Below are positions 1 through 6,501 of a DNA stretch of 6,501 nucleotides, in pieces (the stretch's first letter is position 1; the number at the start of each line of letters is the position of its first letter). The notes under the pieces were generated by a model. The model was given only the letters and a program-made list of their open reading frames with translations. It was not told where the DNA came from and made no database searches. The DNA is from Tardiphaga sp. (GTDB taxonomy: Bacteria > Pseudomonadota > Alphaproteobacteria > Rhizobiales > Xanthobacteraceae): contig JAQGJY010000427.1 of assembly GCA_028290325.1 (NCBI GenBank), positions 1 through 6,501 of the forward strand, written 5' to 3'. The position numbers and the translations under genes are program-made.

Positions 1-271
1 TACGCCGCGCGCGGTCCGGTTGCGCGACGGCCGGATGATCGTCAACCCCGGCAGCGTCGGCTGCCCCGGCTATCGCGGCGTGACGCCCTACGCGCACATG
101 ATGCAGACCGGGACGCCGGATGCGAGCTACGCCATTATCGAACGCCGCGACGATCGCTGGCAGGTCACGTTCCGGCAGGTGCCTTACGATCACAACGCCA
201 TGGCTGAATTGGTCCGCGCGAACGGACAGCCGGACTGGGCCAGCGCCCTGGCGACGGGGTGGGTGAGGTAG
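1..271 (+). CDS. Metallophosphoesterase, YfcE/calcineurin-like family (3' end only)
   Basis: The last 89 codons of a gene that begins left of the window; the frame is open from base 2 to a TAG at 269-271. The fragment opens with Thr-Pro-Arg and then shows NPGSVGCPGY, the asparagine-proline-glycine-serine segment that closes the metallophosphoesterase fold in YfcE-like proteins. In this family TPR directly follows the metal-binding GHTH motif, so the window probably starts just after it, with the other metal ligands off the left edge. The tail (YDHNAMAELVRANGQPDWASAL) matches the usual C-terminus of alphaproteobacterial members. Family knowledge suggests a soluble, divalent-metal-dependent phosphodiesterase or phosphatase; the physiological substrate cannot be told from this fragment. 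The TTG at 20-22 is an internal leucine codon, not a start. The gene converges on trxA, and its transcript should end at the terminator at 473-505. Confidence 0.85.
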   Translation, partial: TPRAVRLRDGRMIVNPGSVGCPGYRGVTPYAHMMQTGTPDASYAIIERRDDRWQVTFRQVPYDHNAMAELVRANGQPDWASALATGWVR

Positions 272-303
272 GCTTCAACTGATCGAAGCGATCGAGTTCA
301 TCG

Positions 304-358
304 TCCCCTCTCCCTTGTGGGAGAGGGTGACTTCGCGAAGCGAGGTCGGGTGAGGGGG
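304..358 (+). repeat. REP-like palindromic intergenic repeat, copy 1
   Basis: Two adjacent hairpins followed by a GGGTGAGGGGG tail. The first is a perfect 9-bp stem, CCCTCTCCC at 306-314 and GGGAGAGGG at 319-327, with a TTGT loop. The second pairs 329-336 with 340-347 (eight pairs, one of them G-T) around a GAA loop and includes the palindrome CTTCGCGAAG at 331-340. From memory, elements of this kind (CCCTCTCCC...GCGAAGCG...GGGTGAGGGG) are dispersed between genes throughout Bradyrhizobium, Rhodopseudomonas and related genomes. The function is not established. As RNA it would form strong stem-loops in the 3' untranslated region of the phosphoesterase message. Confidence 0.8.
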
Positions 359-380
359 CTAACACGATCGAAACCGTCGA

Positions 381-438
381 CCCCCTCACCCGGAGGCGCG
401 CTTCGCTTGCCTCCGACCTCTCCCCAGCAGGAAGAGGT
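381..438 (-). repeat. REP-like palindromic intergenic repeat, copy 2 (inverted)
   Basis: Read on the minus strand this copy has the same layout as copy 1: an outer CCTCT...AGAGG hairpin, an inner hairpin containing GCGAAGCG, and the GGGTGAGGGGG tail. On the plus strand the inner stem is CGGAGGC at 391-397 with GCCTCCG at 409-415, and the outer stem is ACCTCT at 416-421 with AGAGGT at 433-438. The inner arms and loops differ from copy 1, so it is a sister variant rather than a recent exact duplicate. The tails of the two copies form a perfect 12-bp inverted repeat (347-358 with 381-392) around a 22-base spacer. Confidence 0.75.
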
Positions 439-472
439 GAGCCAGCAATCGGTACAGCTCAGTGCTGAAAAC

Positions 473-505
473 AAAAAAAACCGGCGATCGCTCGCCGGCT
501 TTTTT
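473..505. terminator. Bidirectional rho-independent terminator between the phosphoesterase gene and trxA
   Basis: A perfect 7-bp GC-rich stem (CCGGCGA at 481-487, TCGCCGG at 492-498) with a four-base TCGC loop. It is flanked by eight A on the left (473-480) and six T on the right (500-505). Each strand therefore shows hairpin plus T-run: minus-strand transcripts leaving trxA meet eight T, plus-strand transcripts leaving the phosphoesterase gene meet six. It lies 17 bases beyond the trxA stop, between two convergent genes, which is where a shared terminator is expected. Confidence 0.92.
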
Positions 506-521
506 CGATCACGAGGCAGCG

Positions 522-842
522 TCACACCGCGGCGGTGATCCACTGCTGCAACTTCTGCTTCGGCGCGGCGCCGACCTGACGCGAGGCCATCTCGCCGCCC
601 TTGAAGATCATCAAGGTCGGGATCGACATCACGCCATACTTCGACGCGGTCTGCGGGCTCTCATCGACATTGAGCTTCACGATCTTGACCTTCTCGCCCA
701 TCGCGGCGGAAATCTCGTCCAGCGCCGGCGCGATCATGCGGCACGGTCCGCACCATTCGGCCCAGAAATCGACCACGACGGGGCCTGTCGCCTTGAGGAC
801 TTCCGCCTCGAAATCGGAATCCGAAACCTTGCCAACGGCCAT
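522..842 (-). CDS. trxA: Thioredoxin (TrxA)
   Basis: A complete 106-residue thioredoxin, close in length to E. coli Trx1. It is the general cytoplasmic disulfide reductase, reduced by thioredoxin reductase with NADPH and passing electrons to ribonucleotide reductase, peroxiredoxins, methionine sulfoxide reductase and other targets. The sequence shows the classical active site W-C-G-P-C with cysteines at residues 31 and 34, the buried proton-shuttling aspartate at 25 (VVDFWAEWCGPC), and the cis-proline at 75 in SIPT. There is no signal peptide or extra domain. The ATG at 842-840 is preceded by an AAGGAA ribosome binding site seven bases upstream, and the protein starts where thioredoxins usually start. 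It lies 84 bases downstream of addA on the same strand and appears to have its own promoter in that gap. The adjacency to addAB is probably positional, since thioredoxin is not an AddAB subunit. The symbol is by family; paralogues elsewhere in the genome cannot be excluded. Confidence 0.96.
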   Translation of the reverse strand: MAVGKVSDSDFEAEVLKATGPVVVDFWAEWCGPCRMIAPALDEISAAMGEKVKIVKLNVDESPQTASKYGVMSIPTLMIFKGGEMASRQVGAAPKQKLQQWITAAV

Positions 843-849
843 GACGTTC

Positions 850-855
850 TTCCTT
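850..855 (-). promoter_or_regulatory. Ribosome binding site of trxA
   Basis: Minus-strand AAGGAA lies seven bases before the trxA ATG, at normal Shine-Dalgarno spacing. Just upstream, the leader holds the perfect 12-base palindrome GGCGCGCGCGCC (864-875). It might form a short stem, but I see nothing that would sequester the binding site. Confidence 0.7.
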
Positions 856-891
856 GCGTGAGCGGCGCGCGCGCCTTGCTATGTCCCGATC

Positions 892-920
892 AACGTAGGA
901 ACCCTGTCCCGCCCGGTCAA
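892..920 (-). promoter_or_regulatory. Likely sigma-70-type promoter of trxA
   Basis: On the minus strand TTGACC (915-920) is a near-perfect -35 box, and TACGTT (892-897) is a -10 box keeping the most conserved T, A and final T. They are separated by exactly 17 bases. Transcription would start near 885, giving a leader of about 43 bases before the trxA ATG. The -35 box begins only six bases beyond the addA stop codon, so the promoter fills the intergenic gap. It would let trxA be made at housekeeping level independently of addBA, though read-through from addA is also possible because no terminator is visible between them. Confidence 0.6.
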
Positions 921-926
921 GCACGG

Positions 927-3900
927 TCACGGCAAGATGACCGCATCCCGCGCCCGATCCAGAAGTTCGGTGGAAATCTCCATGATGTCAGGGACTTCCG
1001 TCCATAATAACATGGCGCGGACCGGCCTGTCCGGGTGCAGCTTCATCAGCACCGCGCGATACAGCGCCAGCTGCCGGACGTAGACCGCCGGCACGCTTGC
1101 AAGATCGCGCGGCGGCGCGTGGTTGGTCTTGTAATCGACGATCAGCACCTGGCGCGGCGTCACCACGAGGCGGTCGATCTGGCCGGAGACGAGCGCGGTG
1201 CCGCCGCCGGGTTGCGGCACGCGGCCGACGATCGCGACTTCCGCGCGGCTGCCCGGCGCGAACAAGGCTGTGAACCGGTCATCGGCGATGATCGCCAGAA
1301 TTCGTGCGACCAAAGCGGCCTGCTCGTCGGCGCGCCACGTCGCGGCGTTGCGCGTGAGATAGGCCGTCGCCGCCGCGGCGCGCCGCTCCGCGGCAATGTC
1401 CGGCAGCGATTGCAACAGCCGATGCACCAGCGAGCCGCGCAGGAGCGCCTTCGCCCGCAGTTCCGGCGAATCACCGCGCCGCGATCGGAAGCCGGCGTCA
1501 TCCCCGCCCTCGGAGGGCCGCAGCAGCGGCTCGGCCGCCCCGGCGCGCGCCGCCTTGTCGCGGAGCCACGAGGGCAATGCCTTCGGCGCGCTGACTGGCG
1601 GCGCTTGCGCGGCGACGACCGGCGGCATCACGTCGGCGCTGCGGGTGTAGCGCTTCACCACGCCGTCGGGCGGCGGCACGGTCTCCATATGCAGCACCGC
1701 CTCGTTGAAGGCGCGGTCGAGCCCCTTCGCGATCAGATCGTACCACGATAGCGGCCGCACCTCCTTGCGATTGCCGGGCATGCAGCCGCCGACGATCAGG
1801 CGGTCCGCCGCGCGCGTCATCGCGACATACAACAGCCGGCGATATTCATCCTCGGTGTCCGCGATCATCGCCGCGCGGGCGAGCGCGACCGCTGGCGGAT
1901 CGTCGGCCTTGCGCCCGGCCCAGACCACCACGTTCGACCCGGACTCGCCGTGCGGCAGATGAATGAGATTGAGCCGCGCGCTATCGGCCGGTGACGTCGT
2001 GGTATCGACCAGAAACACCACCGGCGCCTCCAGCCCCTTGGCGCCATGCACGGTCATCACGCGGACCTCGTCGCGCGTCATCTCCATGTCGCGCTTCACC
2101 TCGGTATCGGCGGCGCGCAGCCACGCCATGAAGCCTTGCAGCGACGCCGGCGCGCGGCGCTCATAGCCGAGCGCGAGTTCGAGAAATTCGTCGAGCGCGT
2201 CGTTGGCCTCATAGCCGAGCCGCCTGAGAAACCGCGCGCGTCCGCCGTTCTGGAAACCGTCGCCACCGAGCAGCCACGCATAGAACGCGAAGGGCGTTTG
2301 CGACACGGCCTGCCGTTCGCATGCCAGCAATCGCTTCAGCGCCGCCGCCAGCCTCGCGTCGTCTTTGGCGTGCTGCGTCAGCGCCTCGCGCAGCGAGCCC
2401 TTGCGCTGCCACGCCATCTTGAACAGATCGTCGTCGTCGAGGCCGAACAGCGGGCTCTTCAACGCGGTCGCCAGCGCCAAATCGTCCTGCGGCAGCAATA
2501 TCGCGTCGGCGAGGTTCATCAGATCGATGATCGCGATGTGTTCGGTCAGCCGCAGCCGGTCCGCGCCGGCCACCGGCACACCGGCATGTTTCAACGCCTG
2601 AATGATCGCATCGAACGCGCCGCCGCGCCGCCGCACCAGAACGAGAATGTCGCCGTAACTCAGCGCCCGACGCCGGCCGACCGGGCCGGTCTGCGTGCCG
2701 TCCGCGATCAGCTGACGAATTTCGTCCTGCACGCGCTGCGCGAGTTTCACCTCGGGGCTGGTCGAGGACGTCGCGTCGAACGGCGCATCCCAGCCTTCGG
2801 TGTCGGCGCGCGGGTCCGGCTGCTCCAGCGCCCACAGATCGATCAAGGACGGCCCGGCGTCGGCGAGCGATTCGTGAATTGGATAGCCGTTCTCGACGGC
2901 ATGAATGCTCTTGAAAATCGGCTCGTCGCGAAACACGTGGTCGACCGAATTGAGGATCGCGGTGCCGGAGCGAAACGAATAGGTGAAGGCGACCGAATCG
3001 AAGGTCAGCCCGGCGCCCACGAACTGGCTTTGCAGCGATTTGCGCCGCGCGTCGAATTCACGCGGGGCCGCGCCCTGAAACGAAAAGATCGATTGCTTCT
3101 CATCGCCGACCGCGAAGATCGTGCGCTGCACATTGTCGCGCGCGCCGGCGCCCGTGGTGAATTCCGAAATCAGATGCGCGACGATGTCCCACTGTCGCGG
3201 GCTGGTGTCCTGCGCCTCGTCGATCAACACATGATCGACGCCGCGATCGAGCTTGAAATGCACCCAGCCGGACGACACGCGTCCCAGCATCTGCAACGTC
3301 TTGTCGATCAGGTCGTCGAAATCCAGCAGGCCGCGCTCGCGCTTCTCGCGGCGGTAATGCGCGGCGACGCCGGAGGCGATCACCAACAGCGCCTGCGTGC
3401 GATCGCGCATCGCCACCGCGCGCTTGGCATCGAGCAACGGCGCGAGGCGTTCGGCCTCGGCATTGAGTTTCTGCGCCAGACGCGGCTGCTTCGTCGCCAA
3501 GGCTTTGGTGACGAGCGACTTGCGCGGCGCCATCGCGTCGGTGAGAAAGACGCTGAGATATTCGTCGATCCGCGCGTCGCCGGACAAATTCAGCGCCGCG
3601 CGCAATTTCAGCCCCTGCTTGCCGTCGGTGACGCCGCCGCTCTTCAACACGTCGGCGGCCTTTGCCCAGCTCGCGCGCGGCAGGTGCGGCCCATCGACGA
3701 TGGCGTGGTCGATCGCATCCGCACTGTCCGACGGGTCAATCCCAAGCGCCTGCGACAGCTGCGCCATCGCGGTCGCAACGTCGCCGGCGCGATCGGTCCA
3801 GGCGAGAAACTGATCGCGGCTCAATGTCGCCTGCCGCACCACGTCGCGGAACGTCATGTCGGCCGCCGAGGTCATCGCCGTCGCCAGCGCCCGCCCCTCC

Positions 3901-4433
3901 GCGCTGTCGGGCGCGCCGGATGCCTCCAGCAGCACTTTGAGGCTGGCGCGCTCCAGCATGTCCTTCTGGTCGCGGTCGTCCATCACGGTGAACCGCGCCG
4001 GCACGTTGGCCTCGAACGGAAATTGCTGAAGCAGCCGCGTGCACAGCGCGTGGATGGTCTGCACCTTCAAGCCGCCCGGCGTCTCCAGCGCGCAGGCGAA
4101 CAATTCGCGCGCCCGCATCCGGGTGTCCGGCGTCGGCTGCGCGATGCCCGCGTCGCGAATCGCCGAGTCGAGGCTCGCATCGTCGAGCGTGATCCAGTGG
4201 CCCAGCGTGGTGAAGACGCGCTCGGCCATATTGGCGGCGGCGGCCTTGGTGAAGGTGATGCAGAGAATCTTCTCCGGCGGCACGCCGCTCAGCATCAGGC
4301 GAATCACCCGCTGCACCAGCACGTGGGTCTTGCCGGAGCCGGCATTGGCCGACACGAACGCCGAGGACGTCGGGTTCGAGGCCCGCGCCTGCCGCGCGCG
4401 GGCCTCGTCGGGAATGAGACGCGGGCCGCTCAT
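927..4433 (-). CDS. addA: AddA, helicase-nuclease subunit of the AddAB double-strand-break repair enzyme
   Basis: A complete 1168-residue protein of usual length for alphaproteobacterial AddA. It is a UvrD-like superfamily 1A 3'-to-5' DNA helicase with a C-terminal PD-(D/E)XK nuclease. With AddB it resects broken ends for RecA loading. Helicase motifs occur in order: Walker A ANAGSGKT (29-36), motif Ia ITFTKAAAANM (59-69), QTIHALC (125-131), Walker B LIDEAQDT (403-410), motif III FAVGDEKQSIFSFQG (440-454), motif IV YSFRS (485-489), motif V MTVHGAKGLE (793-802) and motif VI LLYVAMTRAADRL (867-879). A Pro/Ala-rich linker (about 930-998) leads to the nuclease: His1004 in RGSLVHRLL, Asp1087 in GQIDRL, Asp1100 and Lys1102 in VDYKTN, and Gln1121/Tyr1125 in QLALY. 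All catalytic residues are present, so both activities should be intact. In this family the AddA nuclease cuts the 3'-ended strand. The ATG at 4433 was chosen because it overlaps the addB stop as ATGA, has GGAG seven bases upstream, and gives a normal N-terminus. An upstream in-frame start would add an arginine run read from the addB glycine codons. Confidence 0.96.
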   Translation of the reverse strand: MSGPRLIPDEARARQARASNPTSSAFVSANAGSGKTHVLVQRVIRLMLSGVPPEKILCITFTKAAAANMAERVFTTLGHWITLDDASLDSAIRDAGIAQPTPDTRMRARELFACALETPGGLKVQTIHALCTRLLQQFPFEANVPARFTVMDDRDQKDMLERASLKVLLEASGAPDSAEGRALATAMTSAADMTFRDVVRQATLSRDQFLAWTDRAGDVATAMAQLSQALGIDPSDSADAIDHAIVDGPHLPRASWAKAADVLKSGGVTDGKQGLKLRAALNLSGDARIDEYLSVFLTDAMAPRKSLVTKALATKQPRLAQKLNAEAERLAPLLDAKRAVAMRDRTQALLVIASGVAAHYRREKRERGLLDFDDLIDKTLQMLGRVSSGWVHFKLDRGVDHVLIDEAQDTSPRQWDIVAHLISEFTTGAGARDNVQRTIFAVGDEKQSIFSFQGAAPREFDARRKSLQSQFVGAGLTFDSVAFTYSFRSGTAILNSVDHVFRDEPIFKSIHAVENGYPIHESLADAGPSLIDLWALEQPDPRADTEGWDAPFDATSSTSPEVKLAQRVQDEIRQLIADGTQTGPVGRRRALSYGDILVLVRRRGGAFDAIIQALKHAGVPVAGADRLRLTEHIAIIDLMNLADAILLPQDDLALATALKSPLFGLDDDDLFKMAWQRKGSLREALTQHAKDDARLAAALKRLLACERQAVSQTPFAFYAWLLGGDGFQNGGRARFLRRLGYEANDALDEFLELALGYERRAPASLQGFMAWLRAADTEVKRDMEMTRDEVRVMTVHGAKGLEAPVVFLVDTTTSPADSARLNLIHLPHGESGSNVVVWAGRKADDPPAVALARAAMIADTEDEYRRLLYVAMTRAADRLIVGGCMPGNRKEVRPLSWYDLIAKGLDRAFNEAVLHMETVPPPDGVVKRYTRSADVMPPVVAAQAPPVSAPKALPSWLRDKAARAGAAEPLLRPSEGGDDAGFRSRRGDSPELRAKALLRGSLVHRLLQSLPDIAAERRAAAATAYLTRNAATWRADEQAALVARILAIIADDRFTALFAPGSRAEVAIVGRVPQPGGGTALVSGQIDRLVVTPRQVLIVDYKTNHAPPRDLASVPAVYVRQLALYRAVLMKLHPDRPVRAMLLWTEVPDIMEISTELLDRARDAVILP

Positions 4434-4444
4434 GATTCGTCTCC
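4430..4444 (-). promoter_or_regulatory. addB-addA junction: ATGA overlap and addA ribosome binding site
   Basis: The addA start ATG (4433-4431) and the addB stop TGA (4432-4430) share two bases within ATGA, a classic arrangement for translational coupling by stop-restart. The addA Shine-Dalgarno GGAG (minus strand, 4441-4444) lies seven bases before the ATG, inside the last addB codons, and abuts the GGC repeat that encodes the AddB glycine tail. No independent addA promoter is evident, so addA expression should depend on addB transcription and translation. Confidence 0.85.
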
Positions 4445-6501
4445 GCCGCCGCCGCCGGCGGACCATTCCTTGATGCGCGCGAGATCATCATAGACGCCGT
4501 AGCGGTTCGACCACATCGGCAGATCGAGCGACCGATACGGCGTCGCCTCGTCGTCGAATTTGCGGATCATCGCTTCGAGCTTGGCGCGCGCCTCGACCGC
4601 CGCATCGTCGGCGAATTGCGGCTCCTCGCCGCGATCGCGCTTGAGTTCGAGAACGCGCTCCTCGCCCGGCGGCGAGTTGCCGCTCAGGCGCACATAGACC
4701 AGTTCGCTGACGATCGATCCGGCCGCGATGCCGTCGAAACCACCCTCGCGTAAAATCGCGGCTTCGAGCGTGAGTTGCGGCGACAGCCCCATCCGCACCT
4801 GCTTGCCGGTCGGCGGCTGGCCGGTCTTGTAATCGACGATCGCGAAGGTGCGATCGTTGCGATGCTCGATGCGGTCGGCGCGGGCCGATAGATGAAACAC
4901 GCGGCCATCATCCAGCGCAATTTCAATCGCGCCGCCGGTTTCCGCCGCGATCGTTTTCACATTCATGCGGCGCTCGGTTTCCCAGGCCGCGAACCACGAT
5001 GCGATCCGCAGATATCGCGGCCACCACAGCGCGCGCGCCTCCGGGCGATCCATCAGTGGCGCGAAATGTTTCGCGCCGGCCTCGCGCAAGGCGGCGACGA
5101 TATCATCAGGCAGATCGGCCGGATGATCCTGCGTGAAATCACCGAGCGCATTGTGGATCGCCATGCCGCGATCGGCCGCCGATAGCGGCATATCGACCGG
5201 ATCGAGCGGCTGAAGCTTCAGGATGAACTTGGCGTAGATCGTGTAGGGATCGCGCAGCCAGTCCTCGATCGCCGTCACCGACAGTTTCAACGGGCGCGCA
5301 TCGCGCGGTGGTCTCGGTTGCGGCTGCGCGCACGGCATCACATCACTCGGTTTGTCGAGCGCCTGCGCGTAATGCAGATAGGTCTCGCCCCGTGCATTGA
5401 CCGCTTTCCAGCGCGCTTGCCCGGCGACCGCTTCGAGTCGATGCAAGAATCGCGACGCCACCGCCGGTGCGCCGCCGACCTTCGCGGCATGACTCAAAAT
5501 CACATCGGGCTGCCCGAGCATCTGCGCGAAATCACGGGCGGACAATCCGATGCGGCGCTCCGGCAGATCAAGACCAAGCGCATGGCGCATCGGCCGGCTC
5601 AGCCACGGATCGACGCGCGGCGCGGGCGGCCAGATGCCCTCGACGAGTCCGCCGAGAATCACGCGGTCGGAAGCCGTCAGCCGCGCTTCGAGCGGGCCGT
5701 AAATCCGCAACGTCGCATCGGCGATCTGCGGCCGCCGCACCACGCGATCGGCGAAGGCGACATGAAACACCTCGGCGTAATCGCCGCGCGTCACGGTTAG
5801 GCCGCTCGGCGCATCGTTCGCGAGCAGATCGTCGAACGCTTTCGACAAGGCCGCGCCCGCCGTGCCATCGAATGCGGCGACCATCTCGTCGGCATCGCGC
5901 GACAGCGCTTCGATCGTGGCGCGATGGCAGCGCGCGACGTCGGCGAAATCGCGCGGCGCGTTCGCGACCGCCTCGAACGGCGCCAGCGCATCGCGCAACG
6001 CCGCGATCAGCGCGCCGGCTTCGTCCAGCGCGGCGTGTTTCAGTTTCGCGCGCGGCTCCGAAGGGTGAATGCCCGACAGCTCCTTGGCGTGCAGCCTCGC
6101 CAGATCGTCGCGGAACCGCGCGAAATCCTGCATCAGTCCCTGCGAGCCCTCGCTCGGCCGCGTGCCGCGCAATAAAGCCTGTTCGAGCGTCTGCGTCGCG
6201 CGGTCCCAGCCGCCGGCGGCGCGCCCGAGCCGCGACAGCGGATGCTTGAGCAGCGCCAGCAGCGTGGCGGGTTCGAGCCCGTCACAGGCGGCTTCCGCCA
6301 CGAGGCGCGCGAACAGGCCAGCCGGCGTCTCCATCAATCCGTCGCCGCCGGAATCATCGACGACGAGTTGCCAACGGCCAAGCGCGGCGATGACGCGCCG
6401 GGCCAGCGCGCGATCCGGCGTCACCAAGGCGGCTGACTTGTTGAGTTCATGCGCCTCGCGCATCGCGACGGCGATCGCCAGCGCTTCCATCTCCTGATTG
6501 T
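4430..6501 (-). CDS. addB: AddB, nuclease subunit of AddAB, alphaproteobacterial type (5' end missing)
   Basis: The C-terminal 689 residues of AddB; the frame runs off the right edge and the family is usually a little over 1000 residues, so roughly a third is missing. AddB pairs with AddA: it carries an inactive helicase-like core that in studied homologues recognises Chi-type sequences, plus a nuclease that cuts the 5'-ended strand. Family hallmarks visible are the LNK(S)AALVTPDRALARRV segment near 6390-6450, GGLVEGIWPP with DPWLSRPMR (about 5585-5655), PERRIGLSARDFAQMLG, and GGAPAVASRFLHRL. The PD-(D/E)XK nuclease follows: the His codon in GMAIHNALGDF at 5153-5155, Asp in ARADRIEH at 4874-4876, and DYK of VDYKTG at 4826-4834, then QLTLEAAIL. 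The catalytic set looks complete. The end is an unusual tail, five glycines then DES. Only three cysteines occur in the visible part, none in the positions expected for the iron-sulfur cluster of Bacillus AddB. It is upstream of addA in the same operon; the start and promoter lie outside the window. Confidence 0.94.
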   Translation of the reverse strand, partial: NQEMEALAIAVAMREAHELNKSAALVTPDRALARRVIAALGRWQLVVDDSGGDGLMETPAGLFARLVAEAACDGLEPATLLALLKHPLSRLGRAAGGWDRATQTLEQALLRGTRPSEGSQGLMQDFARFRDDLARLHAKELSGIHPSEPRAKLKHAALDEAGALIAALRDALAPFEAVANAPRDFADVARCHRATIEALSRDADEMVAAFDGTAGAALSKAFDDLLANDAPSGLTVTRGDYAEVFHVAFADRVVRRPQIADATLRIYGPLEARLTASDRVILGGLVEGIWPPAPRVDPWLSRPMRHALGLDLPERRIGLSARDFAQMLGQPDVILSHAAKVGGAPAVASRFLHRLEAVAGQARWKAVNARGETYLHYAQALDKPSDVMPCAQPQPRPPRDARPLKLSVTAIEDWLRDPYTIYAKFILKLQPLDPVDMPLSAADRGMAIHNALGDFTQDHPADLPDDIVAALREAGAKHFAPLMDRPEARALWWPRYLRIASWFAAWETERRMNVKTIAAETGGAIEIALDDGRVFHLSARADRIEHRNDRTFAIVDYKTGQPPTGKQVRMGLSPQLTLEAAILREGGFDGIAAGSIVSELVYVRLSGNSPPGEERVLELKRDRGEEPQFADDAAVEARAKLEAMIRKFDDEATPYRSLDLPMWSNRYGVYDDLARIKEWSAGGGGGDES

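Noticed and set aside
317..538. Small open frames on both strands across 272-540
   Set aside because: They run through the palindromic repeats and the terminator, have no convincing ribosome binding site, and their translations reflect repeat composition.
864..875. GGCGCGCGCGCC palindrome in the trxA leader, considered as an operator or riboswitch stem
   Set aside because: It is a simple alternating GC run in a GC-rich leader of about 43 bases. There is no second structural element and no covering of the ribosome binding site.
462..1007. A 181-codon plus-strand frame antisense to trxA and the end of addA
   Set aside because: It is opposite a complete thioredoxin gene, begins within the terminator region, and shows no family motifs.
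4434..4466. An upstream in-frame start that would lengthen AddA by 11 residues (MVRRRRRRRRI)
   Set aside because: The arginine run is the GGC repeat of the addB tail read in another frame. The ATG at 4433 has a proper ribosome binding site, forms the ATGA overlap, and gives a normal AddA N-terminus.
2046..4493. An 815-codon open frame on the plus strand, antisense to addA
   Set aside because: It is exactly opposite a gene with every expected helicase and nuclease motif. The composition (rich in Arg, His, Gln and Ala, with no recognisable domain) is typical of a high-GC shadow frame, and it has no sensible start region.
927..6501. The possibility that the helicase-nuclease pair is a defence system rather than AddAB
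   Set aside because: Both proteins carry the full-length, ordered signatures of alphaproteobacterial AddA and AddB, and the gene order is the standard housekeeping one. No accessory defence gene is adjacent within the window.

Overview
The window looks like an ordinary, high-GC alphaproteobacterial core chromosome segment. It most resembles the Bradyrhizobium/Rhodopseudomonas/Afipia group (Nitrobacteraceae). The clues are the alphaproteobacterial type of AddB, the addB-addA-trxA gene order, strong G/C bias at third codon positions, and intergenic repeats of a kind abundant in those genomes. The assignment is from recall of protein and repeat style, not from a search.

Layout from left to right. 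Positions 1-271 (+) hold the 3' end of a calcineurin-like (YfcE-type) metallophosphoesterase gene. Positions 272-521 are non-coding and carry two head-to-head copies of a REP-like palindromic repeat, followed by a bidirectional rho-independent terminator at 473-505. Positions 522-842 (-) are trxA, a complete classical thioredoxin, with its own likely promoter and ribosome binding site in the 84-base gap after addA. Positions 927-4433 (-) are addA, complete, the helicase-nuclease subunit of the AddAB double-strand-break repair enzyme. Positions 4430-6501 (-) are addB, the partner nuclease subunit, whose 5' end (roughly the first third) lies beyond the right edge.

addB and addA overlap by four bases (ATGA), so they are read from one message and probably translationally coupled. 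This suits two subunits of one complex. AddAB loads on a broken DNA end, unwinds and degrades both strands, and leaves a 3' tail for RecA. trxA follows in the same direction but appears to have its own promoter. It ends at a terminator shared with the convergent phosphoesterase gene.

I found no mobile element, CRISPR array, RNA gene, prophage gene or defence island, and no convincing undescribed system. The points most worth a second look are the paired repeats, the apparent loss in AddB of the iron-sulfur cysteines known from Bacillus AddB, and the gene order beyond trxA.
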